Made by a program: the position numbers and the translations under genes. A stretch of 64,000 bases of DNA from Clostridioides difficile (lineage in GTDB: Bacteria; Bacillota; Clostridia; Peptostreptococcales; Peptostreptococcaceae), in the NCBI GenBank assembly GCA_024919175.1, contig CP103804.1, positions 1,736,001 to 1,800,000 of the forward strand, given 5' to 3'. Under the pieces are notes generated by a model. That model saw only the letters and a program-made list of their open reading frames with translations, did no database searches and was not told the DNA's origin. Shown in pieces: positions 52,988 to 61,540 of this stretch; position 1 is the stretch's first letter, and every line of letters starts with the position of its first letter.

Positions 52988-55627
52988 ATGTCTTACAAAA
53001 GTACTTATCAAGAAATAATTAAAAATTTAGACTCAAGCTTAAATGGTTTGAGCAAAGAAAGAGCAGAAGAGCTATTAGAAAAAAATGGAACTAATGAATT
53101 GAAGGAAGCAGATAAGGTTCCTACGTATAAGCTTTTCTTAGAAAGTTTTAAAGACCCACTGGTAATAATTCTATTGATAGCTGCTTTAGTACAAATATTT
53201 TTAGGTGAAACTGTAGAGTCCATAATAATTTTTGCAGTTATTATTATCAACTCTGTTTTAGGTGTTGTACAAACAAAAAAAGCAGAAAGCTCATTAGAAA
53301 GTTTGAAAAATTTATCTGCACCAAATGCAAAAGTAATAAGAGATAATAAGAAAATGACAATTCCAGCAAAAAATTTAGTAGTTGGAGATATTGTATTTTT
53401 AGAAGCTGGGGATTACATACCAGCAGATGGAAGACTTATAGAAGCACAATCATTAAAGGTTGTAGAAGGGATGTTAACTGGTGAATCAGAACCAGTTCTA
53501 AAACATACAGAAAAAATAAATGAAGATGTAAGTTTAGGTGACCAAAAAAATATGGTATTTAGTGGTGCTGTCGTAGTTTATGGTAGAGGTTCATTTGTAG
53601 TAACTGGAACCGGTATGGATACTGAAATGGGTAAAATAGCTGGGCTTTTAGAAACTGCTGAAAATAAGTTAACACCATTACAACAAAAAATAGAGGCCTT
53701 CAGTAAAAAACTTGGTGTAGGTATTGTAGTACTTGCGCTCTTAATATTTATAATTCAGGTAGCAAGAAATTACATGATGGCTGGAAATGGAGAAATGACA
53801 CAAATTATTCTCGATTCATTCATGTTTTCTGTAGCAGTAGCAGTAGCAGCAATACCAGAAGCTTTATCATCAATAGTTACTATAGTACTTGCTGTTGGAA
53901 CAAACAGTATGGCGAAGAAACAAGCTATAATAAGAAAGTTACCAGCTGTTGAGACTTTAGGTTCAACAAGCGTCATATGTACTGATAAAACAGGTACTCT
54001 TACACAAAATAAAATGACAGTTGTTGACTGTTATATGTATGGAACTAACAATGATGAACTTAATAAAGAAAATATAAATTATTCTTATCATGCTAAATTG
54101 TTGACTATGGTTTCTACTTTGTGTAATGATTCTCATATAACTAGTGATGGAAAAGAAGTTGGTGACCCAACAGAAGTTGCATTAATAAATTATTCAAGTA
54201 AAAATGATTTGGATTATGATAAGTTAAGAAGTAAATATATTAGAATAAATGAAATACCATTTGATTCAGATAGAAAGCTTATGTCTACAGTAAATAGTAT
54301 ATATGGTGATTATATAATGTTTACAAAAGGTGCTCCAGATATTATATTTAGTAGATGTAAATATGCTTTAAAAAATGGTTCAAAAGTAGATATAACAGAT
54401 GAGATAATAGAAGAATACAAGACTAAAAATGAAGAGTTTTCAAATAGAGCACTTAGAGTATTAGCCTTTGCAATAAAAGATGTTCCAGAAGAAGGTTTTA
54501 CACCTTCAATTGACGATGAGCATGATATGATATTGGTTGGGATAATGGCAATGATAGACCCACCAAGAGAAGAAGTAATGGATGCAGTAAAAGAAGCAAA
54601 GAGTGCTGGTATAAAAACAGTTATGATAACTGGAGACCACAAAACAACAGCAGCAGCAATTGCAAAAGAAATAGGTATAATGGAAGATGGAGATTTAGCA
54701 CTTACAGGAAAAGAGTTAGATGCATTAAGTGAAGAAGAATTAAATAAAAAATTAGAAGATATAAGTGTATATGCTAGAGTTTCACCAGAAAATAAAATTC
54801 GTATAGTAAAAGCATGGCAACATAAGAATAACATAACTGCTATGACTGGTGATGGTGTCAATGATGCACCTGCATTAAAACAAGCAGATATAGGTATAGG
54901 TATGGGAAGTGGTACTGATGTAGCAAAGGATGCTTCTGCTATGGTGCTAGTTGATGATAACTTTGCAAGTATAGTAAATGCTGTTGAAGTTGGTAGAACA
55001 GTATATAGCAATATAATAAAAGCAATAACTTATTTATTTGCAGGAAACTTGGGTGCCATAGTAGCTATCTTATTTGCAGTATTTGCAGGATGGTCAAACC
55101 CATTTACAGCTTTACAACTTTTATTTATAAACCTAGTAAATGACTCTTTGCCAGCAATAGCATTAGGATTTGAAAAATCAGAAAAAAATATAATGAATAA
55201 GCCTCCTAGACATCCAGAGGAAAGTATATTAGCAGGTGGAACATTAAAAGCAGTTGCTATAAGAGGTTGTATAATTGGTATAGTTACAATAATAGCACAA
55301 TATATAGGACTGCAAGTATCACCAGAACTTGGCGTAGCAATGGCATTTTCAACTTTAATATTAGCAAGAATAATGCAGACATTGCCTGCACGTTCTAATA
55401 ATCAGACAATAGTAAAACTAGGCTTTTTTAGCAATAAATATGTTATAGGAGCAGTTTTAATATGTTTTGGACTTTACTCTTTAACATTAATACCAGTTTT
55501 GAGAGGAATATTCTCTATTCCAACAGTATTTGGTTTATATGAATTAGGAATTTGTTTAGGTTTAGCATTACTTTCATCAATATTGATGGAACTTAATAAA
55601 TTAATGAATAGAAATACTGTGAAATAA
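52988..55627 (+). CDS. P-type cation-transporting ATPase (Ca2+/Mn2+ type)
   Basis: This is an 879-residue P2-type ATPase. The phosphorylation motif is CTDKTGTLTQNKM with Asp333; the TGES actuator loop appears as MLTGESEPVL; the nucleotide domain has the KGAPD motif and the hinge MTGDGVNDAPAL. Helix 4 contains AVAAIPEALSS (PEGL-like, as in Ca2+/Mn2+ pumps). The N-terminal cation ATPase domain precedes ten helices in all. A yybP-ykoY Mn2+ riboswitch controls it, which points to manganese export, with calcium possible. The strong RBS AGAGGAGGG (52972-52980) precedes the ATG. Confidence 0.93.
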   Translation: MSYKSTYQEIIKNLDSSLNGLSKERAEELLEKNGTNELKEADKVPTYKLFLESFKDPLVIILLIAALVQIFLGETVESIIIFAVIIINSVLGVVQTKKAESSLESLKNLSAPNAKVIRDNKKMTIPAKNLVVGDIVFLEAGDYIPADGRLIEAQSLKVVEGMLTGESEPVLKHTEKINEDVSLGDQKNMVFSGAVVVYGRGSFVVTGTGMDTEMGKIAGLLETAENKLTPLQQKIEAFSKKLGVGIVVLALLIFIIQVARNYMMAGNGEMTQIILDSFMFSVAVAVAAIPEALSSIVTIVLAVGTNSMAKKQAIIRKLPAVETLGSTSVICTDKTGTLTQNKMTVVDCYMYGTNNDELNKENINYSYHAKLLTMVSTLCNDSHITSDGKEVGDPTEVALINYSSKNDLDYDKLRSKYIRINEIPFDSDRKLMSTVNSIYGDYIMFTKGAPDIIFSRCKYALKNGSKVDITDEIIEEYKTKNEEFSNRALRVLAFAIKDVPEEGFTPSIDDEHDMILVGIMAMIDPPREEVMDAVKEAKSAGIKTVMITGDHKTTAAAIAKEIGIMEDGDLALTGKELDALSEEELNKKLEDISVYARVSPENKIRIVKAWQHKNNITAMTGDGVNDAPALKQADIGIGMGSGTDVAKDASAMVLVDDNFASIVNAVEVGRTVYSNIIKAITYLFAGNLGAIVAILFAVFAGWSNPFTALQLLFINLVNDSLPAIALGFEKSEKNIMNKPPRHPEESILAGGTLKAVAIRGCIIGIVTIIAQYIGLQVSPELGVAMAFSTLILARIMQTLPARSNNQTIVKLGFFSNKYVIGAVLICFGLYSLTLIPVLRGIFSIPTVFGLYELGICLGLALLSSILMELNKLMNRNTVK

Positions 55628-55643
55628 TTAAAAATACTACACT

Positions 55644-55676
55644 AAAGGACATATTGATTTTATCAATATGTCCTTT
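55644..55676. terminator. Bidirectional terminator after P-type ATPase
   Basis: AAAGGACATATTGAT and ATCAATATGTCCTTT are perfect 15-bp arms with a 3-base loop. It also ends the convergent aminotransferase gene. Confidence 0.9.
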
Positions 55677-55687
55677 ATATATAGAAT

Positions 55688-56791
55688 TTATTCTAAGTTA
55701 TCGATTATTTGGAATGCTTTTATAACTTCTGGAAGTTCCTTTTCTTCAGGCATTCTAAATCTTATAAAGTTTTTATCTAGTCCAGTAAAATCGCTACCAG
55801 ATACAACTCTTATTTTTAATTTTGCAAATTCTTGTTGTAAATCTATATCTTTGTTTTTATGTTCAACTGTCATTATAGATACAGTATCATTAGTTTCAGC
55901 TATGTTAAGATTTTTCCAAGGAATCAACAATTGATTTTTTATAGCTTTTGTTTTTTCTTTTAACTCTTCTATAAATTGAACATCATCTAATAAATTAGCT
56001 GCAATACTACGAGATAGTTCAGATACTTCATAAGGAGTAGAAATCTTTTTAATAGGATTAACAAGTTGTTCAGGAAGAACTGCATATCCTGCTCTTAGTC
56101 CTGCCAACCCAAAGCCTTTTGAAAATGTTTTTAATACAATTACATTGTCATAATCATTTAAAAGTTTTACAGCTGAATTTTCTTTTGGCATATATTCGCC
56201 ATAAGCCTCATCTACCATAACAGCTATATCATATTTTGCTGCCTCTTTTACTATATTTTCAATTGTTGATAGAGGTATAATTTGTCCAGTAGGATTATTT
56301 GGGTTATCTATGTAAATTACTTTATATTCTGAATTTATTTTTTCAATAAATTCTTTTTCATTAAACTTGAAATTATCTTCTTTCTTTAAAAGAACATAGT
56401 CATAAGTAGCTCCATGCATTTTTATGTCTGTTTCGTATTCTGAAAATTGAGGTGAATATCCTAAAACTTTATCTCCTTTTTCAATAAATAATCTATTTAA
56501 AAGATAAATAACATGTATAGAACCATCAGCGAGACAAATTCTATCAGTAGTTAGTGTTGTGAAGTCTTTCCAGTAATCAATTATATTGTCTTTTAGATTA
56601 ATTGAATGAGGGTACCCTCTTATCATATCAAATTCTAAAGCATTAAAAGCTTCTACAGCTTTATTTGAGAAAGATACTGTATTTATACCTTCGCCACAAT
56701 CTATCTCAAATACATTTTCGCAATGACCAGATTCTATGGCATAACTTTTTTTCAATTGCATTTCAATAGCTTTGTTAATTCTTAATTTCAT
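55688..56791 (-). CDS. HisC-like class I/II aminotransferase
   Basis: This is a 367-residue fold-type I aminotransferase similar to histidinol-phosphate aminotransferase and related L-threonine-O-3-phosphate decarboxylase types. PLP motifs are present: Asn in YIDNPNNPTGQ, the Asp-Tyr pair in VMVDEAYGEY and the Schiff-base Lys in KTFSKGFGLAGLRAGY, followed by the phosphate-anchor Arg in that segment and FIRFRMP. There is no his operon here, so the true substrate may not be histidinol phosphate. ATG 56791 follows AAGGAGTG. A CodY-like box lies about 180 bases upstream. Confidence 0.85.
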   Translation of the reverse strand: MKLRINKAIEMQLKKSYAIESGHCENVFEIDCGEGINTVSFSNKAVEAFNALEFDMIRGYPHSINLKDNIIDYWKDFTTLTTDRICLADGSIHVIYLLNRLFIEKGDKVLGYSPQFSEYETDIKMHGATYDYVLLKKEDNFKFNEKEFIEKINSEYKVIYIDNPNNPTGQIIPLSTIENIVKEAAKYDIAVMVDEAYGEYMPKENSAVKLLNDYDNVIVLKTFSKGFGLAGLRAGYAVLPEQLVNPIKKISTPYEVSELSRSIAANLLDDVQFIEELKEKTKAIKNQLLIPWKNLNIAETNDTVSIMTVEHKNKDIDLQQEFAKLKIRVVSGSDFTGLDKNFIRFRMPEEKELPEVIKAFQIIDNLE

Positions 56792-57151
56792 AGTTTATCA
56801 CTCCTTATTTAGTCAATAGTAAATGTTATAAAAGTTGCTAGATTTAAAATATTGCGAAAATACACAATAGTGAAAAACGAATATAAATATTATAATAGCT
56901 TACTTTATTTAATATGATTATATATCATATATTGTAAAATTTCTAGCATTATAAGACTATAAATTGAAAATATTCAGAAAAATACTACAAAAAACGATTT
57001 ATTCTGCTTTGATATAGAGATATAGGAATGTTATTAATTTTATAAATTGGAATAGTTTAAGTATAAAGTTATGATATAATTTGATAAGGGTGATTCTTTA
57101 AATTAGATTAAGGAAATATAATTATACAATAAAATGTTATGGAGTTGAATT
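56792..57151. promoter_or_regulatory. Divergent AT-rich region with CodY-like box
   Basis: AATATTCAGAAAAAT (56969-56983), read on the minus strand as ATTTTTCTGAATATT, matches 13 of 15 bases of the CodY consensus AATTTTCWGAAAATT. A plus-strand -10 TATAAT stands near 57074 before the Cof phosphatase gene. No gene is visible. No other structure is seen. Confidence 0.5.
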
Positions 57152-57973
57152 ATGGGATATAAATTGATTGTAACAGATATGGATGGAACTTTATTGGGAA
57201 ATAACCATAAAGTTACAGATGAAAATAAAACTGCACTACAAAAAGTTATTGAAAGTGGTATCAATGTAACTTTAGCAACAGGGAGAGCTTTCGATTCAGC
57301 TAAATGCAATGTAGATTTTCTTAAAGAAGATATGCCAATAATAGCTTGTAATGGTTCATTGATAAGGGAGCAAAATGGAAATATAATATATTCAAATAAA
57401 ATTGATACAAAAACATGTCTAGATATTTTAGATGTACTAGACAAATATAATATTTACTACCAATGTAATAGTATAGATTCTATGCTTTCAAAAAAAATAG
57501 AAGGACGTGAAGATAGAATAAGTGTATTTTTGGGCTCTGAAACAGAAGTCATTGTAAGAGATGATTTAAGAGAAGAGATTTCTAAAAATGATATATTAAA
57601 GTTTGTAATCATAGAAGAAAAAAATATAGAGATTTTGGATGATATAAGAAAAGAATTAGAAAAGGTTCAAGGAATAAAAATAACTTCTTCTTGGCCAAAT
57701 AATATTGAAGTTATGAATACTGGTGTTGATAAAGGTAATGCAGTTAAAATTTTGGCTGAAAAAATGAATATAGCTAGAGAAGATATAATTGCATTTGGAG
57801 ATAATTACAATGATATAGAAATGATAAAATTTGCTGGTCTTGGTGTAGCTATGGGAAATGCAGAAGAATTGATTAAACAAGAGGCTGATTATGTGACAGC
57901 TAGCAATCAAGAGAGTGGAGTTGCAAAAGCAATTTATAAGTTTTTTGAGTTAAAAGAGTCACTTAGTTCGTAA
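57152..57973 (+). CDS. Cof-type HAD phosphatase
   Basis: This is a 273-residue HAD hydrolase of the Cof (IIB) subfamily. Motif I TDMDGTLLGNN is at residues 8-18 with catalytic Asp9 and Asp11; motif II is ATGRAFDSAK; motif IV is IAFGDNYNDIEMIKFAG near residue 210, with conserved Lys in TGVDKGNAVKIL. The C2B cap domain is between motifs II and III. Such enzymes act on sugar phosphates, flavin or nucleotide substrates; which one is unknown. It is monocistronic, followed after 75 bases by the argH T-box leader. Confidence 0.88.
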   Translation: MGYKLIVTDMDGTLLGNNHKVTDENKTALQKVIESGINVTLATGRAFDSAKCNVDFLKEDMPIIACNGSLIREQNGNIIYSNKIDTKTCLDILDVLDKYNIYYQCNSIDSMLSKKIEGREDRISVFLGSETEVIVRDDLREEISKNDILKFVIIEEKNIEILDDIRKELEKVQGIKITSSWPNNIEVMNTGVDKGNAVKILAEKMNIAREDIIAFGDNYNDIEMIKFAGLGVAMGNAEELIKQEADYVTASNQESGVAKAIYKFFELKESLSS

Positions 57974-58049
57974 AAAAGCATTTAAAGGAAAAAATAGGTT
58001 GACTATTTTATAGATAGTAATTATAATACAAATAGGTAAAATATAAAAA

Positions 58050-58290
58050 TTTAGATTCAATGAAGAAGAGAGTAGATATAAAGATAGTCTTAGCGAGTTA
58101 GGGATGGTGTAAGCCTAATGATGATGCTTTATATTGAAGAGAGCTTTGGAGAATATTACTTGAAATTGAGTATGGTAATAGGTAATCTCGCCTTAAGAGA
58201 ATAGAGTGGGTAAACATAGTTTATCAACTAGAGTGGTAACACGGAATATTTCGTCTCTTGGTCTTTTTGACCAAGGGATTTTTTATTTTT
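58050..58290 (+). promoter_or_regulatory. T-box leader of argH
   Basis: The T-box sequence AGAGTGGTAACACGGAA (58230-58246) fits the consensus AGGGTGGTACCGCGG with changes seen in many T-boxes. Stem I carries an AGTA motif (58071-58074) and an apical GGGATGGTGTAAGCC. A terminator follows: TCTCTTGGTC pairs with GACCAAGGGA (58254-58279) with six Ts. The specifier is near ATTGAAGAGAGC, where AGA (Arg) and GAG (Glu) are one base apart. Arginine would match the gene, but I cannot fix the register from sequence alone. Confidence 0.85.
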
Positions 58291-58347
58291 AGCTAAAGTA
58301 AAAATATTATAACAAAATATAAAAAATTAAAATATGAGGTGAAAAAT

Positions 58348-59664
58348 ATGAAATTATGGGGTGGACGCTTTAGAAAAGCTGAAAATCAACTTATGGAAGA
58401 ATTTAATAAGTCTTTTGGGTATGACTGTGTACTGTACAAAAAAGATATTGAAGGAAGTATAGCACATGTACACATGCAAGTAAAATGTGGTCTTTTAACA
58501 GAAGAAGAAGGAAAGACTATAACAGAAGGACTGAAAGGAATACTTGAAGATGTAGAAAATGGAAAGTTAGCATTAGATGGAGAATATGAAGATATACATA
58601 GCTTTACTGAGATAAACTTAATTCAAAGAATAGGTGATGTTGGGAAAAAACTTCATACAGCACGTAGCAGAAATGACCAAGTTGCAGTTGATATGAGATT
58701 ATATGCCAAAGAGAAGGCTAGTGATTTAGTAGAGTTAATATCTGGATTTAAATCAACTATAAAAGATGTTGCTGATAAAAACTCAGTAATGATGCCAGGA
58801 TATACTCATCTTCAAAGAGCACAAGTAGTAACTTTTAAACATCATTTGATGGCATATTATAGTATGTTTGATAGAGATGAGAAAAGAATAAAAAATGCTA
58901 TAGAAATATTAGATGAATCACCTTTAGGTTGTGGAGCTTTAGCAGGAACTACACATGATATAGATAGAAATATAACTTGTGAGCAATTAGGATTTAAAAA
59001 AGTTGTAGATAATTTTATGGATGGTGTAAGTGATAGGGACTATTTATTAGAACTAATGAGTGATTTTTCAATTATAATGATGCATTTAAGTAGACTTAGT
59101 GAAGAATTGATACTTTGGAGTTCTCAAGAATTTGGGTTTGTTGAAATAGATGATTTGTATACTACTGGAAGTAGTATAATGCCTCAAAAGAAAAATCCTG
59201 ATGGAGCAGAGCTTATAAGAGGTAAGACTGGTAGAGTATATGGAAATTTATTTGGTCTTTTTACAGTGATGAAAGGTATACCACTAGCTTATAACAAAGA
59301 TATGCAAGAAGATAAGGAAGGATTCTTTGATAGTGTGCATACTCTTGAAATGTGTATACAAATAATGGAAAGAATGATAGCTACATTAAAGGTAAATGAA
59401 GATAAGATGAAACAAGCAGTTAAAAATGGCTTTTTAAATGCTACAGAAGTTGCTGACTATTTAGTTAAAAATAATGTTGCTTTTAGAGATGCACATGGAA
59501 TAGTTGGAAGTATTGTGATATATTGTGAAGACAATAAAAAGGCAATAGAAGATTTAACACTAGAAGAATTACATAAGTTTTCAGATACATTTAAGGAAGA
59601 TATTTATGACTTTATTGACTATGAAAGTATATTAAACAAGGGAATAAAAAAGAATTTAAAATAA
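58348..59664 (+). CDS. argH: Argininosuccinate lyase
   Basis: This 438-residue enzyme splits argininosuccinate into arginine and fumarate, last step of arginine synthesis. It begins LWGGRFRKAENQLMEEFNKS, has HTARSRNDQVAVDMRLY and the fumarase/ASL signature GSSIMPQKKNPDGAE, and ends with the usual helical domain. I choose ATG 58348 after TGAGGTGA (58335-58342). The immediate partner argG is not adjacent; a T-box leader controls argH alone. A strong terminator follows. Confidence 0.95.
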   Translation: MKLWGGRFRKAENQLMEEFNKSFGYDCVLYKKDIEGSIAHVHMQVKCGLLTEEEGKTITEGLKGILEDVENGKLALDGEYEDIHSFTEINLIQRIGDVGKKLHTARSRNDQVAVDMRLYAKEKASDLVELISGFKSTIKDVADKNSVMMPGYTHLQRAQVVTFKHHLMAYYSMFDRDEKRIKNAIEILDESPLGCGALAGTTHDIDRNITCEQLGFKKVVDNFMDGVSDRDYLLELMSDFSIIMMHLSRLSEELILWSSQEFGFVEIDDLYTTGSSIMPQKKNPDGAELIRGKTGRVYGNLFGLFTVMKGIPLAYNKDMQEDKEGFFDSVHTLEMCIQIMERMIATLKVNEDKMKQAVKNGFLNATEVADYLVKNNVAFRDAHGIVGSIVIYCEDNKKAIEDLTLEELHKFSDTFKEDIYDFIDYESILNKGIKKNLK

Positions 59665-59683
59665 TATAAGATGTTAAGTTTTT

Positions 59684-59733
59684 AAAAGCTGTGAATTTGA
59701 ATGAGTAGTATCATTAAATTTCACAGCTTTTTA
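59684..59733 (+). terminator. Terminator after argH
   Basis: AAAAGCTGTGAATTT and AAATTTCACAGCTTTT pair around a 19-base loop with a T run. Confidence 0.85.
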
Positions 59734-59836
59734 TTATATAAAATATTATTTATAATGCAATATCAATAACTTTTTAGTGTCAGTAAATTTATTAACAGTA
59801 AAAAGTTACTAAAAATAAAACCTTCTATTATTAAAA

Positions 59837-59920
59837 TGATAATTAATATCAATAAGTATTGACAAAATTATTTTTAGATATTATTATATATAATATAAAT
59901 AATAATGAAAATCAATATCA
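59837..59920 (+). promoter_or_regulatory. Promoter flanked by two Fur-like boxes
   Basis: TGATAATTAATATCA (59837-59851) matches 13 of 14 fixed bases of the 7-1-7 Fur box TGATAATnATTATCA. TGAAAATCAATATCA (59906-59920) is a weaker match (12 of 14). Between them lies a good vegetative promoter, TTGACA (59859-59864), 17 bp and TATTAT (59882-59887). The first box ends 7 bp upstream of the -35, the second lies about 12 bp past the predicted start site, a layout typical of iron-repressed genes. Confidence 0.75.
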
Positions 59921-59941
59921 AATAAGGCGGGAGGCAGTCTA

Positions 59942-60280
59942 ATGAACTTATTAGTGATTGGTGGCCATGAAAGAATGGAAAAAGATTATATGGTTATGGC
60001 CAAGAAAAAAGGTTATAAAACAAAAGTATATACTACTATGTCATCTAAATTAAATAACTCTATAGGAAAACCTGATGCCGTTGTTATACTTACATCAACG
60101 GTTTCGCATAAGATGTCTAGAACAGTTGAGTCTCAGGCTAAAAAACAAGATATACTAATTGTAAGACATAAAAATAGTAGTAAAGTAGCATTTAATGAAT
60201 GTCTAGATATGGTTGATGAATGTCTAGGAAACTGTTCAAAATGTAAACTTAATGATAAGCAGAAACAGAAACATACATAA
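59942..60280 (+). CDS. DUF2325 protein, probably Fur-regulated
   Basis: This is a 112-residue protein of the DUF2325 family. It begins NLLVIGGHERMEKDYMVMA, a small Rossmann-like fold, with the middle AVVILTSTVSHKMSRTVESQ and the end CLGNCSKCKL, where Cys residues spaced CxxxCxxC may bind a metal or cluster. DUF2325 genes often lie near metal-uptake or redox genes. The two Fur-like boxes at the promoter tie this one to iron supply; the function itself is unknown. ATG 59942 follows GGCGGGAGG. It is monocistronic, as the hairpins from 60305 follow. Confidence 0.8.
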   Translation: MNLLVIGGHERMEKDYMVMAKKKGYKTKVYTTMSSKLNNSIGKPDAVVILTSTVSHKMSRTVESQAKKQDILIVRHKNSSKVAFNECLDMVDECLGNCSKCKLNDKQKQKHT

Positions 60281-60304
60281 ATATAATTTAATACATTTGA
60301 GAAT

Positions 60305-60404
60305 ACATACTCAATATGAATTGAGTATGTAAAATAAAATGTGTATTCTTCCTAAAAGTTGTGATAGTAAAAATATCACAACTTTTAGGAAGAATACACA
60401 TTTT
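60305..60404. repeat. Tandem hairpins: 10-bp stem then 31-bp perfect stem
   Basis: ACATACTCAA (60305-60314) and TTGAGTATGT (60321-60330) form a 10-bp stem. Then a 31-base left arm (60336-60366, starting AAAATGTGTATTCTTCCTAA) pairs perfectly with 60374-60404 around a 7-base loop GTAAAAA; T residues follow. The second stem is longer than ordinary terminators. It probably terminates the DUF2325 gene, but could be a remnant of a mobile hairpin element. Confidence 0.8.
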
Positions 60405-60601
60405 TAATTTTTAACAAAATTAACTTAAGTTTTGTAGAATTAATTGTCAAATTTTTATTTAAATGGTAGAATATTCATGGATGGTATCTTGTTATAAGAA
60501 CTATACTTTAAATGTTTTTAATTATTTTGTCTTATATAGCTCATATCTTCATGAATGAGATTGGAAATTAAGATGTTGTATCACACGTTGGAGGTGATAC
60601 T

Positions 60602-61540
60602 ATTAAAATAGGATTTATTGGTTCTGGAAAAGTTGGTACATCTTTAGCAAATTATTTTTTGTCAAAAGATTATTGTGTAACAGGCTTTTATGGAAGAAAT
60701 CAATTATCTTTATTAGAATCAACAGATTTAACAAAAACAAAGATTTATAGTAACTTGAAAGACATTATTTATGAAAATGATATATTATTTATTACAACAT
60801 CAGATGATTCTATTGAAATCATAGACAAAAAACTTTCCAAATTTAATTTAAAACATAAATACATTTGCCACACAAGTGGTTCTTTAAAATCTAGTATATT
60901 GTTCTGTTCAAAAAAAGCAGGTGCATTAATTTATTCTGTCCATCCTATATTTGCATTTTCCAATAAAAATACTGATATTAAAAAAATGAAAGACATTTGT
61001 TTTTCCATAGAAGGCGATAATGAAAAAGATGATTTATTTATTCAAAACTTTATAAATAGCTTAGGAAATCAGTTTTTCATAAGAGATAAAAATACTTCAT
61101 CTACTTATCATGTAGCCAATGTTTTTGTTTCAAATTTAGTGTTATCTTTACTAGATGTAGGAGTAAGTTACTTTATCAAATTGGGTTTATCTGAAGAAGA
61201 AGCTTTAAAAGCTATAAATCCTTTGGTCAAAATAAATATAGAAAATATACTTGATAATGGACTTACTAAATCCCTTACTGGACCTGTTGTTCGTGGGGAT
61301 ATAACACCAATAAAAAAACATTTATCAGCATTAGATAAAAAAGATGAAGATATTTACAAAACACTCTCCTTAAATCTACTAAAAATAATAGCCTTGGAAA
61401 ATGAAGATTCATTAAAATGTACAAAAAATATTTCTATAGAAAATGCAGTCGAAAATTTAATAAGCAAATCTGAAAAATACAAAGAGATTTACAAAATTTT
61501 AGGAGGAAAAAACAATGAAAAATACTATGATGACTTTTAA
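60602..61540 (+). CDS. panG: Ketopantoate reductase PanG (Rossmann/DUF2520), probable ATT start
   Basis: The product, about 313 residues, has an N-terminal Rossmann fold KIGFIGSGKVGTSLANY with GxGxxG, and a C-terminal DUF2520 domain with YHVANVFVSNLV and LTGPVVRGDITPIKKHL. PanG proteins reduce 2-dehydropantoate to pantoate with NADPH; homologues are known in Francisella, Enterococcus and C. difficile. No ATG, GTG or TTG lies in frame between the upstream stop (60569-60571) and the fold. ATT 60602 gives MKIGFIGSG and has GGAGGTG 5 bases upstream, so translation seems to start at ATT. The next internal TTG (60659) would delete the cofactor motif. It overlaps panB by 26 bases. Confidence 0.88.
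   Translation: MKIGFIGSGKVGTSLANYFLSKDYCVTGFYGRNQLSLLESTDLTKTKIYSNLKDIIYENDILFITTSDDSIEIIDKKLSKFNLKHKYICHTSGSLKSSILFCSKKAGALIYSVHPIFAFSNKNTDIKKMKDICFSIEGDNEKDDLFIQNFINSLGNQFFIRDKNTSSTYHVANVFVSNLVLSLLDVGVSYFIKLGLSEEEALKAINPLVKINIENILDNGLTKSLTGPVVRGDITPIKKHLSALDKKDEDIYKTLSLNLLKIIALENEDSLKCTKNISIENAVENLISKSEKYKEIYKILGGKNNEKYYDDF

Noticed and set aside
54310..55011. 233-residue minus-strand ORF opposite the P-type ATPase
   Set aside because: Antisense shadow of a clearly coding gene; Ser/Ile/Ala-rich, no start site.
60659..60661. TTG 60659 as the start of panG
   Set aside because: It would remove the GxGxxG cofactor-binding motif, and no ribosome-binding site precedes it.
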